In this document: in pieces, positions 15,030 through 25,776 of the stretch
How the letters are laid out: each line of letters opens with the position of its first letter
Position numbering within the stretch: the stretch's first letter is position 1
DNA from: an uncultured Alphaproteobacteria bacterium
GTDB taxonomy: Bacteria > Pseudomonadota > Alphaproteobacteria > Micavibrionales > Micavibrionaceae
Assembly (NCBI GenBank): GCA_900696495.1
Contig: CAADGI010000017.1
Coordinates: forward strand, 60,121-124,120
Reading direction: 5' to 3'
Length of the DNA stretch: 64,000 nt
The notes under the pieces: generated by a model
What the model saw: the letters and a program-made list of their open reading frames with translations, nothing else
Database searches by the model: none
Told to the model about the DNA's origin: nothing
Translations under genes and position numbers: made by a program

Positions 15030-15953
15030 ATGGCTAAAAGCAACAGCAAATCCCTGTTCACCCTGCGTACATCCCATCCGTTCTCGCTAGCCTCCATCGC
15101 CGGGGCCGCGTTCGGGTTTGCTCTTATTATTGTCGCCATTCTGGTTGGCACATCGAATTTCATGGCCTTCCTCAGCATCGAGGGTTTCATGATCGTCATC
15201 GGCGGCACACTGGCTGTTGCGTTCATGAGCTATCAGGCCAGCGACGTGATGGAAGCGCTGCGCGGCGTCGGCCTCATGTTCAAAAAAGCGAACGTCACGC
15301 ATGAAAATCTTTACCGCGACCTGATCAATATCATCGCCTGGGCGCGCATCATGAAGGAAAAAGGATTGCGCGGCCTCGAAAACCAGGTCGACGATGAAGG
15401 CATTAACGACCCGTTCGTGCGTTACGGCCTTGATATGGTCGTCAGCAATTACACTGCCGAGGAAGTGCGCGGCATGATGGAAACCGCCGCTGAAGCATTT
15501 TATGAGCGCGACACGATCCCCGCGAACGTGCTTTTGGCCATGGCCAGCCATGCGCCCGCTTTCGGCATGGTCGGTACATTGATCGGGATGGTGATCATGC
15601 TTGGCAACTTCTCCGGTGATATGTCCGGCATCGGCCACGGTCTCGCCGTCGCCCTGCTCGCGACATTATATGGCGTGGTGACGGCGCGGATGCTCTACCT
15701 GCCCGCCGCCACGAAAATCATGCAGAAGCAGGATAATCTGCGCTTCCGTAACCATTTGATCACTGAAGGCATGGCGATGCTGGTGGCGAACAAATCGCCG
15801 CGCTACATCCAGGACAAATTGAACAGCTTCTTGAAGCCTGGCCTGCATAGCCGCGTGACATTGCCCGATCCGACGCCGACAACGCCGGGAACAGCGCCGG
15901 CAGGCGCGACCGCAACAGCGGCTTCCGGCCTGAGCACGACAAAGAATGTATAA
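15030..15953 (+). CDS. motA: Flagellar motor stator protein MotA (PomA type)
   Basis: A 307-residue inner membrane protein with four membrane helices: two near the N-terminus (about 24-45 and 52-70) and two after a large cytoplasmic domain (about 165-210). The segment HAPAFGMVGTLIGMVIMLGN contains the conserved proline of helix 3 that lines the ion channel. With MotB it forms the stator that drives the flagellum. The C-terminal tail is rich in Thr, Ala and Pro and longer than in Escherichia coli MotA. It overlaps motB by 8 bp, so the two are translationally coupled. Confidence 0.93.
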   Translation: MAKSNSKSLFTLRTSHPFSLASIAGAAFGFALIIVAILVGTSNFMAFLSIEGFMIVIGGTLAVAFMSYQASDVMEALRGVGLMFKKANVTHENLYRDLINIIAWARIMKEKGLRGLENQVDDEGINDPFVRYGLDMVVSNYTAEEVRGMMETAAEAFYERDTIPANVLLAMASHAPAFGMVGTLIGMVIMLGNFSGDMSGIGHGLAVALLATLYGVVTARMLYLPAATKIMQKQDNLRFRNHLITEGMAMLVANKSPRYIQDKLNSFLKPGLHSRVTLPDPTPTTPGTAPAGATATAASGLSTTKNV

Positions 15954-16668
15954 GAAACAAGGCAGACGACGCGGACCGCGCACTGACGACTGGCTCATGA
16001 CCTACGCGGACATGATCACACTTCTACTCTGCTTTTTTGCGATCTTCCTTTCAGTATCCGTGCCCAAAGACGAGCAGATCGAGCAGGCGCGCGAGAAAGT
16101 ACGCGAACGGTTTGCCGCGCAGAATGTAATCGACCAGTTCGTGCTTGATCCCATCTCGCCGGTTGGAGCGAACAGCAGCGAGAAAGAGATTTACGACCGC
16201 CTGCCCTCGATTGTCGACATGTATAATAAAGGCGAAGGCGTGCATATCGAGCAGGAAGGCGACCGTATCACCACGATTGAAATGGACAGCAGCGCATTCT
16301 TTGCCAGCGGATCATCAGTGCTGAGCGACGAAGGTCAGCGCATTCTCGGGGAATTGCAGGCTAAGCTTACGACCAAGGATTACATTAATTATTCAATTAC
16401 CGTCGAAGGCCACACTGACGACAACCCCATTCATACAACACAATTCCCCTCGAACTGGGAACTTTCGACCGCGCGCGCGGCGGCAGTCGTGCGGTTTTTT
16501 CTTGAGCACGGGATTGATCCCGAGCGCCTGCGCGCCGCGGGTTATGCCGACGTGTTCCCGAAAGTGCCGAACCGCGATTCAAACGGCAACCCGATCGCGG
16601 CGAACCAGTCGCAAAACCGCCGGGTCGTTATCAAACTTGAAAAAATAGAAAAGAACAAAAAGAAATAG
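15946..16668 (+). CDS. motB: Flagellar motor stator protein MotB
   Basis: A 240-residue protein with a short basic N-terminus, one membrane helix and the ion-carrying aspartate in TYADMITLLLCFF (Asp22). The periplasmic part is an OmpA-like peptidoglycan-binding domain (about 100-235) with ITVEGHTDDNPI and NWELSTARAAAVVRFF. It anchors the stator to the cell wall. The protein is somewhat shorter than Escherichia coli MotB. Its stop codon is directly adjacent to the stop of the convergent cysA gene. Confidence 0.93.
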   Translation: MYKKQGRRRGPRTDDWLMTYADMITLLLCFFAIFLSVSVPKDEQIEQAREKVRERFAAQNVIDQFVLDPISPVGANSSEKEIYDRLPSIVDMYNKGEGVHIEQEGDRITTIEMDSSAFFASGSSVLSDEGQRILGELQAKLTTKDYINYSITVEGHTDDNPIHTTQFPSNWELSTARAAAVVRFFLEHGIDPERLRAAGYADVFPKVPNRDSNGNPIAANQSQNRRVVIKLEKIEKNKKK

Positions 16669-17712
16669 CTAGTTAAACAGGCGCATATCGCGCGCCTTCA
16701 AATAGACGGTTTGGCGTTTTTCCAGCCCAAGCTCCATGAAACGCTCTTTTGTCACCGCCGCCTGCAGCAGCTTGCCTTGCTCATTCTCAAGTTCGATTGA
16801 AACCATCGGCCCGGCCGGGTTGATGTGAATGATCCGCGCGGGAATCGCATTTTTATCCTGAGGCTGCGGCGAAATTTCCATGTCGTGCGGACGCGCGAAA
16901 AGCCGCACACGCTCCCTGCCTGCCGGCAACCTCTCGCCGTTTTTGAGTACGCGACATTCGCCGTTTTCTTCTATCACACCGTCAAAAGCGTTATAATTGC
17001 CAAGAAAGTCGTACACGAATGCATTGGCCGGATTGTGATAGACATCTTCCGGGCTGCCGACCTGTTCGATCTTGCCGTTGTTCATGACGACGACGCGGTC
17101 GGCAAGCTCAAGCGCCTCTTCCTGGTCGTGCGTGACGAAAATGGTGGTGATATTCAACTCATCGTGAATTTTCCGCAGCCAGCGGCGTAATTCCTTACGC
17201 ACCTTTGCATCCAGCGCGCCGAACGGCTCGTCGAGCAGCAGGACTTTCGGGTCCACAGCAAGGGTCCTTGCAAGTGCAACACGCTGGCGCTGCCCGCCCG
17301 AGAGTTGCGCTGGATAGCGGTTATGGAGTCCGGATAAATGAATAAGGTCGATGAGGCGCATCACCTTTTTGCGGATTTCGCCCTCGCTCGGCCGGCTTTC
17401 CTTCGGCCTGACCCGCAAACCGAAGGCGATGTTCTCAAACACCGTCATATGCCGGAACAACGCGTAGTGCTGGAATACGAAACCGACGCGGCGCTCCTTG
17501 ACCGGCGTATGACTGGCTTCCTCGCGGTCGATATAAATCTCCCCGAGATCGGCAAATTCCAGCCCGGCAATAATGCGTAGCAACGTGGTTTTCCCTGAGC
17601 CGGATGGCCCCAGAAGCGCGACCAGTTCGCCCGTGCCGACATTCAGGCTGACGCCATCCAGCGCCATGAAATCGCGGAAGATCTTATAAATATTATCGGC
17701 GCGTATTCCCAT
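16669..17712 (-). CDS. cysA: Sulfate/thiosulfate ABC importer ATP-binding protein CysA
   Basis: A 347-residue ATPase. Walker A is GPSGSGKTT (residues 35-43), the signature is [13 protein letters not shown] and Walker B is [12 protein letters not shown]. The C-terminal third is a TOBE-like regulatory region (about 240-347) including [12 protein letters not shown], characteristic of CysA. It energises sulfate import through CysT and CysW. The gene is the last of sbp-cysT-cysW-cysA, and its start abuts the end of cysW. Confidence 0.95.
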   Translation of the reverse strand: MGIRADNIYKIFRDFMALDGVSLNVGTGELVALLGPSGSGKTTLLRIIAGLEFADLGEIYIDREEASHTPVKERRVGFVFQHYALFRHMTVFENIAFGLRVRPKESRPSEGEIRKKVMRLIDLIHLSGLHNRYPAQLSGGQRQRVALARTLAVDPKVLLLDEPFGALDAKVRKELRRWLRKIHDELNITTIFVTHDQEEALELADRVVVMNNGKIEQVGSPEDVYHNPANAFVYDFLGNYNAFDGVIEENGECRVLKNGERLPAGRERVRLFARPHDMEISPQPQDKNAIPARIIHINPAGPMVSIELENEQGKLLQAAVTKERFMELGLEKRQTVYLKARDMRLFN

Positions 17713-18557
17713 TATTCTTTCTCCAGCCGGCGTTCCAGCCCTTCTTTGATTAGCAATGTGACTAATGCGAGAACGGTAAGCAGCGAAGCGACCGCGAAGG
17801 CCGCAACGAAATTATACTCATTATAAAGAATTTCGACATGCAGGGGGATGGTATTTGTCATACCCCTGATATGGCCGGAGACGACTGAAACCGCTCCGAA
17901 TTCACCCATGGCGCGGGCATTACAGAGCAAAACACCGTATAGCAATCCCCATTTGACGTTCGGCAGCGTCACGCGCCAGAAAGTCTGCCAGCCCGTGGCC
18001 CCCAGTAAAATCGCCGCCTCTTCTTCCTCGACGCCCTGCTCTTGCATCAGCGGAATCATTTCACGCGCAACAAAGGGGAAGGTAACGAAAATGGTGGCGA
18101 TCACGATGCCCGGCACCGCGAACAGGATCTGGATGTTGTGAGAATCCAGCCATTGCCCCAGCGCGGCCTGCGAGCCGAAGAGCAGAACATAAATAAGGCC
18201 GGAAATGACCGGGGAAACAGAAAAAGGCAAGTCAATAAAGGTAATCAAAAGATGCTTGCCACGAAAATCATGCTTGGCGATTGCCCAACTCGCCGCCAAA
18301 CCGAAAACCAGATTGAGCGGGACGGCGATTGAAGCCGTTAACAGGGTTAATTTGATCGCCGCCAACGCATCCGGTTCCGTGATTGCGTCAATATAAGCGT
18401 GGGCACCCTGGCGCAGCGCTTCGATGAACACTATAACCAGCGGCAGGAAAATCATGATGCCGATATAAAATAGAGCTGCGCCAATCAGCGTAAGGCGAAC
18501 CGTGCGCGATTCCACAAGCGGGTGATTGGTGCGTATATTAAGAGCATAATCGGTCAT
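17712..18557 (-). CDS. cysW: Sulfate ABC importer permease CysW
   Basis: A 281-residue permease with six predicted membrane helices and the EAA-like coupling loop [23 protein letters not shown]. The closing block [31 protein letters not shown] is typical of CysW. The start at 18557 overlaps the cysT stop by 4 bp (ATGA), which supports it over the ATG 36 bases further upstream. It forms the translocation channel with CysT. Confidence 0.94.
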   Translation of the reverse strand: MTDYALNIRTNHPLVESRTVRLTLIGAALFYIGIMIFLPLVIVFIEALRQGAHAYIDAITEPDALAAIKLTLLTASIAVPLNLVFGLAASWAIAKHDFRGKHLLITFIDLPFSVSPVISGLIYVLLFGSQAALGQWLDSHNIQILFAVPGIVIATIFVTFPFVAREMIPLMQEQGVEEEEAAILLGATGWQTFWRVTLPNVKWGLLYGVLLCNARAMGEFGAVSVVSGHIRGMTNTIPLHVEILYNEYNFVAAFAVASLLTVLALVTLLIKEGLERRLEKE

Positions 18558-19408
18558 GCGCGCATCCCGCCGCCACGCCGCACATGGCTCCATTTCATAA
18601 GCAAATTGATGATCAGGAGCATGATGAACGACGCAATCAACATCACAAGAGCAATCGCGGTGGCGCCCGCATAATCATATTGTTCAAGCTTGATGACGAT
18701 GATAAGAGGCACGATTTCCGATTTATACGGCATATTACCTGCGATAAAAATGACAGAGCCGTATTCACCAAGCGCGCGGGCGAATGCCATCGCAAAGCCA
18801 GCCATTAATGCAGGCGTAACCTGAGGCAAGATAATGCGCGTGAAAATCTGCAGGCGGGTTGCACCGAGGCATACGGCCGCTTCTTCCATCTCGGGATCGA
18901 GATCGCGTAGAACCGGCTCTACCGTTCGCACGACAAAGGGCAGGCCGATAAAGACAAGCGCAATCGCAATCCCTGTGGGCGTAAAGGCGATTTCAATGCC
19001 GAATTTTGCAAATACCTGCCCGATCCAGCCGTTCGGCGCGTAAATGGCCGTCAGGGCGATACCCGCAACGGCGGTCGGCAGCGCAAAAGGCAGGTCAACC
19101 ATGGCGTCCACCGCCTTGCGCCATGGAAAATCGTAACGCACCAGAACCCATGCGACGAGCAAGCCGAATACCGCATTGATGAGCGCCGCGACAAAGGAAA
19201 TCCCGAAGCTGATTTCAAATGCCGCGACAACGCGCGGGTCTGTGATTGTGGCCACAAATTCCTGCCAGCTTAACTCAAGCGTTTTAATGACAAGACCTGC
19301 CAGCGGAATCATGACGATCAGCGCCAGATAAAGCAGCGTGAATCCCATTGTAAGCCCGAAGCCCGGAATCACGCCTGGTTTTTTCAGAGACAATGCGAAG
19401 GTAGCCAC
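18554..19408 (-). CDS. cysT: Sulfate ABC importer permease CysT
   Basis: A 284-residue permease with about six membrane helices. The motifs [19 protein letters not shown] and [22 protein letters not shown], and the block [22 protein letters not shown], mark the CysT (CysU) subfamily of sulfate transporters. It starts 12 bases after the sbp stop and its stop overlaps cysW. Confidence 0.94.
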   Translation of the reverse strand: MATFALSLKKPGVIPGFGLTMGFTLLYLALIVMIPLAGLVIKTLELSWQEFVATITDPRVVAAFEISFGISFVAALINAVFGLLVAWVLVRYDFPWRKAVDAMVDLPFALPTAVAGIALTAIYAPNGWIGQVFAKFGIEIAFTPTGIAIALVFIGLPFVVRTVEPVLRDLDPEMEEAAVCLGATRLQIFTRIILPQVTPALMAGFAMAFARALGEYGSVIFIAGNMPYKSEIVPLIIVIKLEQYDYAGATAIALVMLIASFIMLLIINLLMKWSHVRRGGGMRA

Positions 19409-19420
19409 TATGAAACCTGT

Positions 19421-20494
19421 TTACGGTTTGTAGATTTGATCGAATATCGCGCCGTCATCGAAATGCACCTTCTGCGCCTCGGCCCAGCCGCCAAAGTTTT
19501 TGTCGATTGTCACCATTTCGATTGCCGGAAACATTTCACGGTGTGCCGCCATAACTTCAGGATCTATAGGACGGAAATAATGTTTGGCCACCAGATCCTG
19601 CCCTTCTTTTGAGTAGAGATAAGCGAGATAAAAGCGTGCCGCGTCAGCGTTTTTTTTGTGCGCGGCATTCGCATCGACCACGGCGACCGGCGGCTCGGCG
19701 AGGATGCTGATCGAGGGCATGACAATCTCAAATTTGTCGGGGCCAAGCTCGTTAATGGCAAGAAACGCCTCATTTTCCCAGGCGAGGAGAACATCGCCGA
19801 TATTGCGCTGGACAAAGGTCATGGTGGAGCCGCGGGCGCCGGAATCAAGAACCGGTACGTTTTTAAACAGCTTGCCGACAAATTCCTTGACTTTCGCCCC
19901 ATCGCCTTCGAAAGCCTTGTCAGCGTAAGCCCATGCCGCGAGATAATTCCAACGCGCGCCGCCCGAGGTTTTCGGGTTCGGTGTGACAATCTGCACACCA
20001 TCTTTCACAAGATCACCCCAGTCGCGGATATTCTTCGGGTTACCCTTGCGCACCAGGAACACAATCGTCGATGTATAGGGCGCACTGTTGTTAGGAAGGC
20101 GTGCCTGCCAGTCAGCGGGCATGCTGTCTTTCATTTCGGCCGCGATCCTGTCGATGTCATAGGCCAGCGCAAGCGTGACCACATCCGCCTTCAACCCGGA
20201 GATGACCGCACGCGCCTGCTTGCCGGAACCACCGTGCGATTGTTTGATCTCGACATCCTGCCCGGTTTTTTCCTTCCAGTATTTTTTGAAGACCGCATTG
20301 TAATCGGTATAGAGCTCACGCGTCGGGTCGTAGGAAACATTCAGGAGCTCGATGGATTTTTTAGTATTGTCGGTTGAGGATTTTGCCGCAATGTCGGCGC
20401 GAAGCTGCTGGAGTGCCGACGCTTCGGCATATGCATTTCCTGCCAGCAATAGGGAAAATGCGAGAACGGCCAGAGCCCGGGATAATCCTGTCAT
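19421..20494 (-). CDS. sbp: Periplasmic sulfate-binding protein
   Basis: A 357-residue binding protein with signal peptide ending AYA-EA. The mature part begins [13 protein letters not shown] and contains [18 protein letters not shown] and [20 protein letters not shown], which form the sulfate pocket of Sbp/CysP proteins. The start at 20494 is fixed by GGAGG 8 bases upstream; the ATG at 20509 would put that site inside the gene. It leads the importer operon. It is preceded on the same strand by the TolC-like gene. Confidence 0.93.
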   Translation of the reverse strand: MTGLSRALAVLAFSLLLAGNAYAEASALQQLRADIAAKSSTDNTKKSIELLNVSYDPTRELYTDYNAVFKKYWKEKTGQDVEIKQSHGGSGKQARAVISGLKADVVTLALAYDIDRIAAEMKDSMPADWQARLPNNSAPYTSTIVFLVRKGNPKNIRDWGDLVKDGVQIVTPNPKTSGGARWNYLAAWAYADKAFEGDGAKVKEFVGKLFKNVPVLDSGARGSTMTFVQRNIGDVLLAWENEAFLAINELGPDKFEIVMPSISILAEPPVAVVDANAAHKKNADAARFYLAYLYSKEGQDLVAKHYFRPIDPEVMAAHREMFPAIEMVTIDKNFGGWAEAQKVHFDDGAIFDQIYKP

Positions 20495-20570
20495 ATGAAT
20501 CGCCTCCATGGATAAGACGATTCTAAACGAGTTTGCCTGCGGACAAAAGCCCCGGAAGAGCCCAGAAACC

Positions 20571-21947
20571 CTACTTTTCCGCGTTCATGCTGAATATTTT
20601 CCTGCCCATGGCGCGGTAATGCGGGCCGGGCTGATAGGCGATGTCGGCCATGCCCATTTTTTCAGGCAGCAGCCAGCCGATCGCCGCCGCCAGGGCATAG
20701 GATGCGATAACCTCGTCATGATGCGCACGGGCTAACGCCGCTTCGGCGCTCAGGACGTCCTGATCGGCATCCAAAACATCCAGAACAGTGCGTTCGCCCA
20801 TTTTTGCTTCCTCGCGCACGCCCTCAAGCGCCGCACGCGCGGCATCCGCTTCCGCATTCCGCGCCGCGATTTCTGCGCGCGACGATTCCAACGCCTTCCA
20901 GTTGTCCGCTATATCCCTGCGGATCCGGCGGCGCTGGTTACCCACTTCCTGGTAGCGCTGGCTGGCGATACTTTTTGCTTCGCGCACGCGCGAGCGAACA
21001 TAACCCGCCTCGTAAAGCGGGATTTTTGCGCGTACGCCGATTGTCTTCGTTTCAGATTCATCAATCACGCCGGGCTGCGGATCGAATTGCTTGTTATAAG
21101 AAGCGAATGCAGAAACCTGCGGCAGTAATTCGCCGAAACGCGCATCGATATCGTTTTGCGCGGCCTCATGCTGGTTCACGGATATGGCCAATGCCGGGCT
21201 TTCCGTTTCGGCGCGGCTGACCATTTCTTCGATAGCGGATGGGAACTGGAATGCCGTGCCCGGCATATAGAGCGTTTCGTTCGGCGCAAAGCCTGTAATA
21301 GATTCAAAAGTCGCGCGGCTGGTCTCGAGCTGGCCGGAAGCCGCCACATGCTCTGCCCTCGCCCGCGCCAGACGCGCCTCGGCCTGCCGGACATCGGTTT
21401 GCGTGACGTCACCCGCATTATAACGTTCGTGTACAGCCGCCAGTTCTTCGCCCAGAATTTTTTCATTGTTAATCCGGAGATTCAGCAATGTGCGATCGCG
21501 GAGAATATCCATATAGGCCGTTGCAGTGCGTAAAAATACTTCCTGCTCTTTTTGTAAAAAACGCGCATAACCCGCCTTGATAAGACTATAGGAACGATCC
21601 GTTTCTGCCGTCGTCCTGCCGCCGCGATACAATGGCTGATTGATGCTGACATTTATTTCCTTGGTTGTGGCACCGTCGGCATTCGCAAAGTTGCTGCTGT
21701 CGATATCGGTGGCGTAAAGACTGGTCTCCGCCTCGGCGGTCGGTTTCCAGCCGGCAAGCGCCTGCGGGTGGAGTTCATGCAGTGCCCGCAATTCAGCGCG
21801 CGACGCTTCAAGCTCCGGGTTGTTGATATAGACGTGCCTCAGCACCTGCTCGAGCGTAGTGATTTTGGTTTGAAGCGAGTCCTGGGCGATGGCTGGCGGA
21901 ATCCCGTAAATGAGAAATGGCAGACAAAAAAGTATGAGGCGGCGCAT
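20571..21947 (-). CDS. TolC-family outer membrane channel protein
   Basis: A 458-residue exported protein with a signal peptide ending AIA-QD. It carries the two internally repeated OEP/TolC units: a first with [25 protein letters not shown] and [10 protein letters not shown], a second with [20 protein letters not shown]. It should form the outer membrane exit duct of a type I secretion system. It is divergent from the repeat-protein/ABC/HlyD operon that starts at 22172, which lacks an outer membrane component, so the two transcripts probably make one machine. The start at 21947 follows a purine-rich GGGGGAA site. Confidence 0.92.
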   Translation of the reverse strand: MRRLILFCLPFLIYGIPPAIAQDSLQTKITTLEQVLRHVYINNPELEASRAELRALHELHPQALAGWKPTAEAETSLYATDIDSSNFANADGATTKEINVSINQPLYRGGRTTAETDRSYSLIKAGYARFLQKEQEVFLRTATAYMDILRDRTLLNLRINNEKILGEELAAVHERYNAGDVTQTDVRQAEARLARARAEHVAASGQLETSRATFESITGFAPNETLYMPGTAFQFPSAIEEMVSRAETESPALAISVNQHEAAQNDIDARFGELLPQVSAFASYNKQFDPQPGVIDESETKTIGVRAKIPLYEAGYVRSRVREAKSIASQRYQEVGNQRRRIRRDIADNWKALESSRAEIAARNAEADAARAALEGVREEAKMGERTVLDVLDADQDVLSAEAALARAHHDEVIASYALAAAIGWLLPEKMGMADIAYQPGPHYRAMGRKIFSMNAEK

Positions 21948-22171
21948 GTTATTCCCCCGGATCGGCGATCTCTGAATACCCATGTCTTCCCTTGCGGAAG
22001 ATACGCAACTATAAGTTTATATAATGGCAAATGCAAGCCTGCCTGCCTTTCCCTATTTTAATCAAATACACCTGTATTCAATGGGAATAATGCCATCTAT
22101 TTTTTACACGTTATTAAACTAATGGTTGTAAATTTTGGTGATGCGTCACTGCGTACCAGGAGGAAAAACCC

Positions 22172-24070
22172 ATGGAAAAGTCACCGATTAATTCGCCCGG
22201 TTCGGGCGGTCTCGCTCTCAGCCTTGAGCCCCAAAATTCATCTGCGGCCACTGATTATTTTGAAATGAGCGTGCCGGTCACGAAGCTCGATGCCGACCAG
22301 TACAGCGCCGAGGACCTGGACGGCGTCACTGAAAGCCTGTTCGGATCCGGCAATCTGAATTTTCTTCTCATGCAGGCCGGTCAGACAAACGAGGCTCTTG
22401 CGCTCACCGATCCATTCATTATCACCGGCGAGGCGCCTAGATTATCTGGCGGCCCTAACTCAGCAATTTCATTCGCTGCCGGCCTGACCAATACCAGCAA
22501 CCCATTTATGCTGGACTCCAATAACAATGACGTAAGCACGGATCGTAACATCGCGGAGGATGCTACATCGTTCAGTGATGCTGGCATTGGCGGCAATGGG
22601 GGATTCACAACTTCAACCGTTTTGCCCCTGGCGGCATCGGGTTCTTTTTTCAATAGTGATGCTTCGGCTCCTATTATCCCGACCAATGGCATAGATGGTG
22701 AAGGCTTTAGCGGTGCCGATGGGGCGGACGGCCGCAACGGGACGAACGGCGAAGGCGGCGGCGATATCGTCAATGTCGACATCGATAAATTCATTGACGT
22801 CGATATCGGCGATATCCTGGTTGATATCACGAACATCATCGACATTAAATTCGGCGACCTGACGATTATCGATCTGGGCGATGTCACCAACCTGATCACG
22901 GTAACGATCATCGAGATCACCAATATCATAAACAATATTCTCGGCGGTGACGGCCTTACCGTTCATCTCGATACAATCCTCGGCGACATCACGAACCTTG
23001 ATCTCGATATCCTCTCCGGCGATTCCGTTTTCAATGTAATCAACGAAGTCGTCGATCTTTCACCGGTTACGGATCTTCTCGATCCGGTATTGGGGACAGA
23101 AAATCTTGCGCTCGTCGATCTGCATTCTATTTTGAGCATCCTGGACGGCAATAACGATCACCGTTCCGGCGACACGGATCTCGGCCTCGGCCTTGAACTG
23201 CCGTTGCTGGGCAATGCGCATTTCATCGATGGAGTTGTTGATATTGTTTTCAACCCTGTCGAAGATGTCGTCGGCGACGTTGATATTCTCGGCGATATCG
23301 GCCTCGGCCTTTTCAATCCCGACAACAGTGCGGGCGATACTGATCTTACGCTCGGCCTTGATCTTGATATCGTAGATAATGGACTTCTCAACCCGGCACT
23401 CGAAATCGGTCTTGACCCGGTTGAAGACATCGTTGGCGATATCGATATAGATCTCGGCGTCGCGACCGACCTGCTCGGCTATACGGCTGATGATTTGGTT
23501 GATAACTTTGCCGGTGGTACAGGCGAGGACAGCCTTTTTGCTGGCGTTGGCGACTTGCTCGAAGATACCGGCGGCGATGTCATCAACTCCGTTCTTCCGG
23601 AACTCAGCAGTGATGATGTCCTGGATATAGGCGGTGATCTGCTGGGTAGCGGCGAAACCGACAATAACGCAGGCGATACCGACATCACGCTTGATATCGA
23701 TCTCGACCCGCTCGGGATCGATACACCGGACATCGATTTAGCCGATATTGAGCTCGGTCCCGTCGAGAATATCGTCGGCGATATCGATCTGGATATCGAT
23801 GCTGCGCTTGATCTGATCGGCAGCCTACCCGAGAGCGGGCTTGGTGATATCGCCGGCGGTATTGGCGCAGGCGAAGATCCGCTCTCCTGGCCGGAAAATA
23901 TCCTGCCCGATCCCGGCGACATCATTGGCGCAGGCGCAGAGGATGCGCTCGACGGTGTTCTGCCAGAGCCAGTCGGCGATGTCGCGGAAGGGCTTGGCAA
24001 CCTGCTTGGCAACAACGATCACCATGGCGGTGGCGGCGGCCTGTTCGGCGGCGGAGGGCTGTTCGGATGA
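22172..24070 (+). CDS. Asp/Ile/Gly-rich repeat protein, likely type I secretion cargo
   Basis: A 632-residue, very acidic, low-complexity protein with no signal peptide and an AGGAGG site before its ATG. Residues about 170-195 form a short collagen-like run of G-x-y triplets. Residues about 198-300 alternate Ile/Leu with Asp (for example VDIDKFIDVDIGDILVDITN), suggesting a beta-solenoid. Residues about 330-590 hold three imperfect repeats that open with GDTDLxLGL and contain NPVEDVVGDVDI-like blocks. The tail is glycine-rich, ending GGGGGLFGGGGLFG. No RTX nonapeptides or cysteines are seen. Its stop overlaps the first ABC gene by 4 bp, so it is probably the secreted surface or matrix substrate of that system. 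Confidence 0.7.
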   Translation: MEKSPINSPGSGGLALSLEPQNSSAATDYFEMSVPVTKLDADQYSAEDLDGVTESLFGSGNLNFLLMQAGQTNEALALTDPFIITGEAPRLSGGPNSAISFAAGLTNTSNPFMLDSNNNDVSTDRNIAEDATSFSDAGIGGNGGFTTSTVLPLAASGSFFNSDASAPIIPTNGIDGEGFSGADGADGRNGTNGEGGGDIVNVDIDKFIDVDIGDILVDITNIIDIKFGDLTIIDLGDVTNLITVTIIEITNIINNILGGDGLTVHLDTILGDITNLDLDILSGDSVFNVINEVVDLSPVTDLLDPVLGTENLALVDLHSILSILDGNNDHRSGDTDLGLGLELPLLGNAHFIDGVVDIVFNPVEDVVGDVDILGDIGLGLFNPDNSAGDTDLTLGLDLDIVDNGLLNPALEIGLDPVEDIVGDIDIDLGVATDLLGYTADDLVDNFAGGTGEDSLFAGVGDLLEDTGGDVINSVLPELSSDDVLDIGGDLLGSGETDNNAGDTDITLDIDLDPLGIDTPDIDLADIELGPVENIVGDIDLDIDAALDLIGSLPESGLGDIAGGIGAGEDPLSWPENILPDPGDIIGAGAEDALDGVLPEPVGDVAEGLGNLLGNNDHHGGGGGLFGGGGLFG

Positions 24071-25776
24071 GTGCGCAACGTAAACATAGCAAAGACCTGC
24101 TGCGCCCGGACGGCTACAGCGTCAGCACAAGCAGCCTTCTGCTCTCAACCCTTGCCATCAATATTCTTTCTCTCGCCCTGCCGGTCATGACCCTTCAGGT
24201 CTATGACCGGATTTTGCCCAACCCCGGCTCCGGCACACTGCCTGTTCTGATCGCAGGTGTCGGGCTGGCCGTTGCCCTCGAAGCGACCCTGCGCCTGGCC
24301 CGTGCCTATATCATGGGCCGGGCGGGGGCAGCTTACGAGCACCGCCTCTCCTGCTCGGCCATGAATCATGTTCTTGAGGCCGATCTTTCGCATCTTGGAC
24401 CTTATGGTATCGGCGAGCATCTTCACCGGATGAGCGCGGTGACGAAGTTGAAGGATTTTTATAACGGCTATGCGCTGACGGTTCTGTTCGAAATGATTTT
24501 TGTGCCGATATTTCTTGGTCTTGTAATTTATATCGCAGGGCCACTGGCCGCCGTGCCCTGCGCGGTGCTGATGGTTTTTACGGTTGTTTCGCTGGCGCAA
24601 GGCCAAAAACTGCGTGCCGCGCTGAGGGAACGCGATGAAACGGACGATGCACGTTATAACTTCCTGATCGAGGGACTGGATGGCGTTCACACGATCAAAT
24701 CCTTTGCGCTTGAGAATAATTTCGCCCGTCGGTATGAGAAGCTCGAAGAGACTTCGACACTCTCGAATTATCACGTTACAAAAGCCACCTCCGGCACTTT
24801 CGACTCCGGCGCGGTTTTCTCGCATATCATGGTCGCGGCAGTTATTGTCTTTGGTGCATTGTTCGCCCTGAACGGCCACATCACGACCGGCGCCCTTATT
24901 GCCACCATCCTGCTTTCGGGCCGGATGATGCAGCCGATCCAGCGCGCGCTCGGCCTCTGGGCGCGTTACCAGGATTACGCGCTGGCAAGGCAAAAAGTCG
25001 AGGCAATTTTTGAAACGCCGCAATATCCCGGCTCTCCCGCCAACGACGCCAATCCTGCCCGCGATGGCACGATAAAAATCGAAGAACTTTCCTTCCGCCA
25101 TTCCGACGACAAGCCCTGGCTGCTGGACAATCTCGATCTCGACCTCAAGCGCGGAGAAAGCATCCTGCTCTCTGGCGCTCATGGCTCGGGCAAGACTCTG
25201 CTTCTCCAGCTCCTTGCCGGTATTTACCCGCCGGGCAAGGGCGCGATCACTATCGATGGCCGGAATATTTTGCGCTATGCATCGGAAGACCTGATCCGCC
25301 ATGTCGGCCTGATCCGTTCCGAAGGCGTAATATTCCGCGGCACAATCCGCGACAACATGACCTGCTTCAGCCAGATTCCCGAGAAAGAAGTTCAGGAAAT
25401 CGCTGCCCTGCTAAAACTGGACCGCGATATCGCGCGCCTGCCTTCGGGTTTCGACACGCTGTTGACCGGCACTAACACCGACAGCATACCGCCCGGCCTC
25501 AAGCAGCGCATAGCCATGACGCGCGTGCTGGCGCCCAAGCCACGCATCATCCTGTTCGACAATGCCGATCGCGCGCTCGACCGCGAAGGGTACAATCTTG
25601 TCTATAACCTCCTCGCCCGCCTGAAAGGCCGGGCCAGCATGATCCTCGTCTCCGATGACTGCAACATTCGCGGTCTGGCGACGCGTTTCTGCCGCCTTGA
25701 GAACGGCAAGCTCATTGAAACCGACGAATCCTACAGCACCAATCAGGTCAAGCCCTACACGGAGCTCCGCATATGA
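24067..25776 (+). CDS. Type I secretion ABC transporter subunit, degenerate ATPase sites
   Basis: A 569-residue exporter half-transporter with about six membrane helices (residues 20-300) and a C-terminal nucleotide-binding domain. Walker A is intact (GAHGSGKT), but Walker B reads IILFDNADRALD, with Asn instead of the catalytic Glu. The signature reads IPPGL instead of LSGGQ, the Q-loop glutamine is missing (IRSEGVIF) and the H-loop reads LVSDDCN without His. There is no N-terminal peptidase-like domain. It is coupled by 4-bp overlaps to the cargo-like gene before and the second ABC gene after it. A heterodimer with the next protein is the likely form. Confidence 0.88.
   Translation: MSAQRKHSKDLLRPDGYSVSTSSLLLSTLAINILSLALPVMTLQVYDRILPNPGSGTLPVLIAGVGLAVALEATLRLARAYIMGRAGAAYEHRLSCSAMNHVLEADLSHLGPYGIGEHLHRMSAVTKLKDFYNGYALTVLFEMIFVPIFLGLVIYIAGPLAAVPCAVLMVFTVVSLAQGQKLRAALRERDETDDARYNFLIEGLDGVHTIKSFALENNFARRYEKLEETSTLSNYHVTKATSGTFDSGAVFSHIMVAAVIVFGALFALNGHITTGALIATILLSGRMMQPIQRALGLWARYQDYALARQKVEAIFETPQYPGSPANDANPARDGTIKIEELSFRHSDDKPWLLDNLDLDLKRGESILLSGAHGSGKTLLLQLLAGIYPPGKGAITIDGRNILRYASEDLIRHVGLIRSEGVIFRGTIRDNMTCFSQIPEKEVQEIAALLKLDRDIARLPSGFDTLLTGTNTDSIPPGLKQRIAMTRVLAPKPRIILFDNADRALDREGYNLVYNLLARLKGRASMILVSDDCNIRGLATRFCRLENGKLIETDESYSTNQVKPYTELRI

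Noticed and set aside
14897..15226. N-terminal extension of the ExoD-like frame
   Set aside because: It overlaps motA in antisense and lacks ExoD similarity; a ribosome site supports the start at 14896.
22172..24070. RTX toxin or adhesin
   Set aside because: No GGxGxDxUx nonapeptides were found; the Asp/Gly repeats follow a different pattern.
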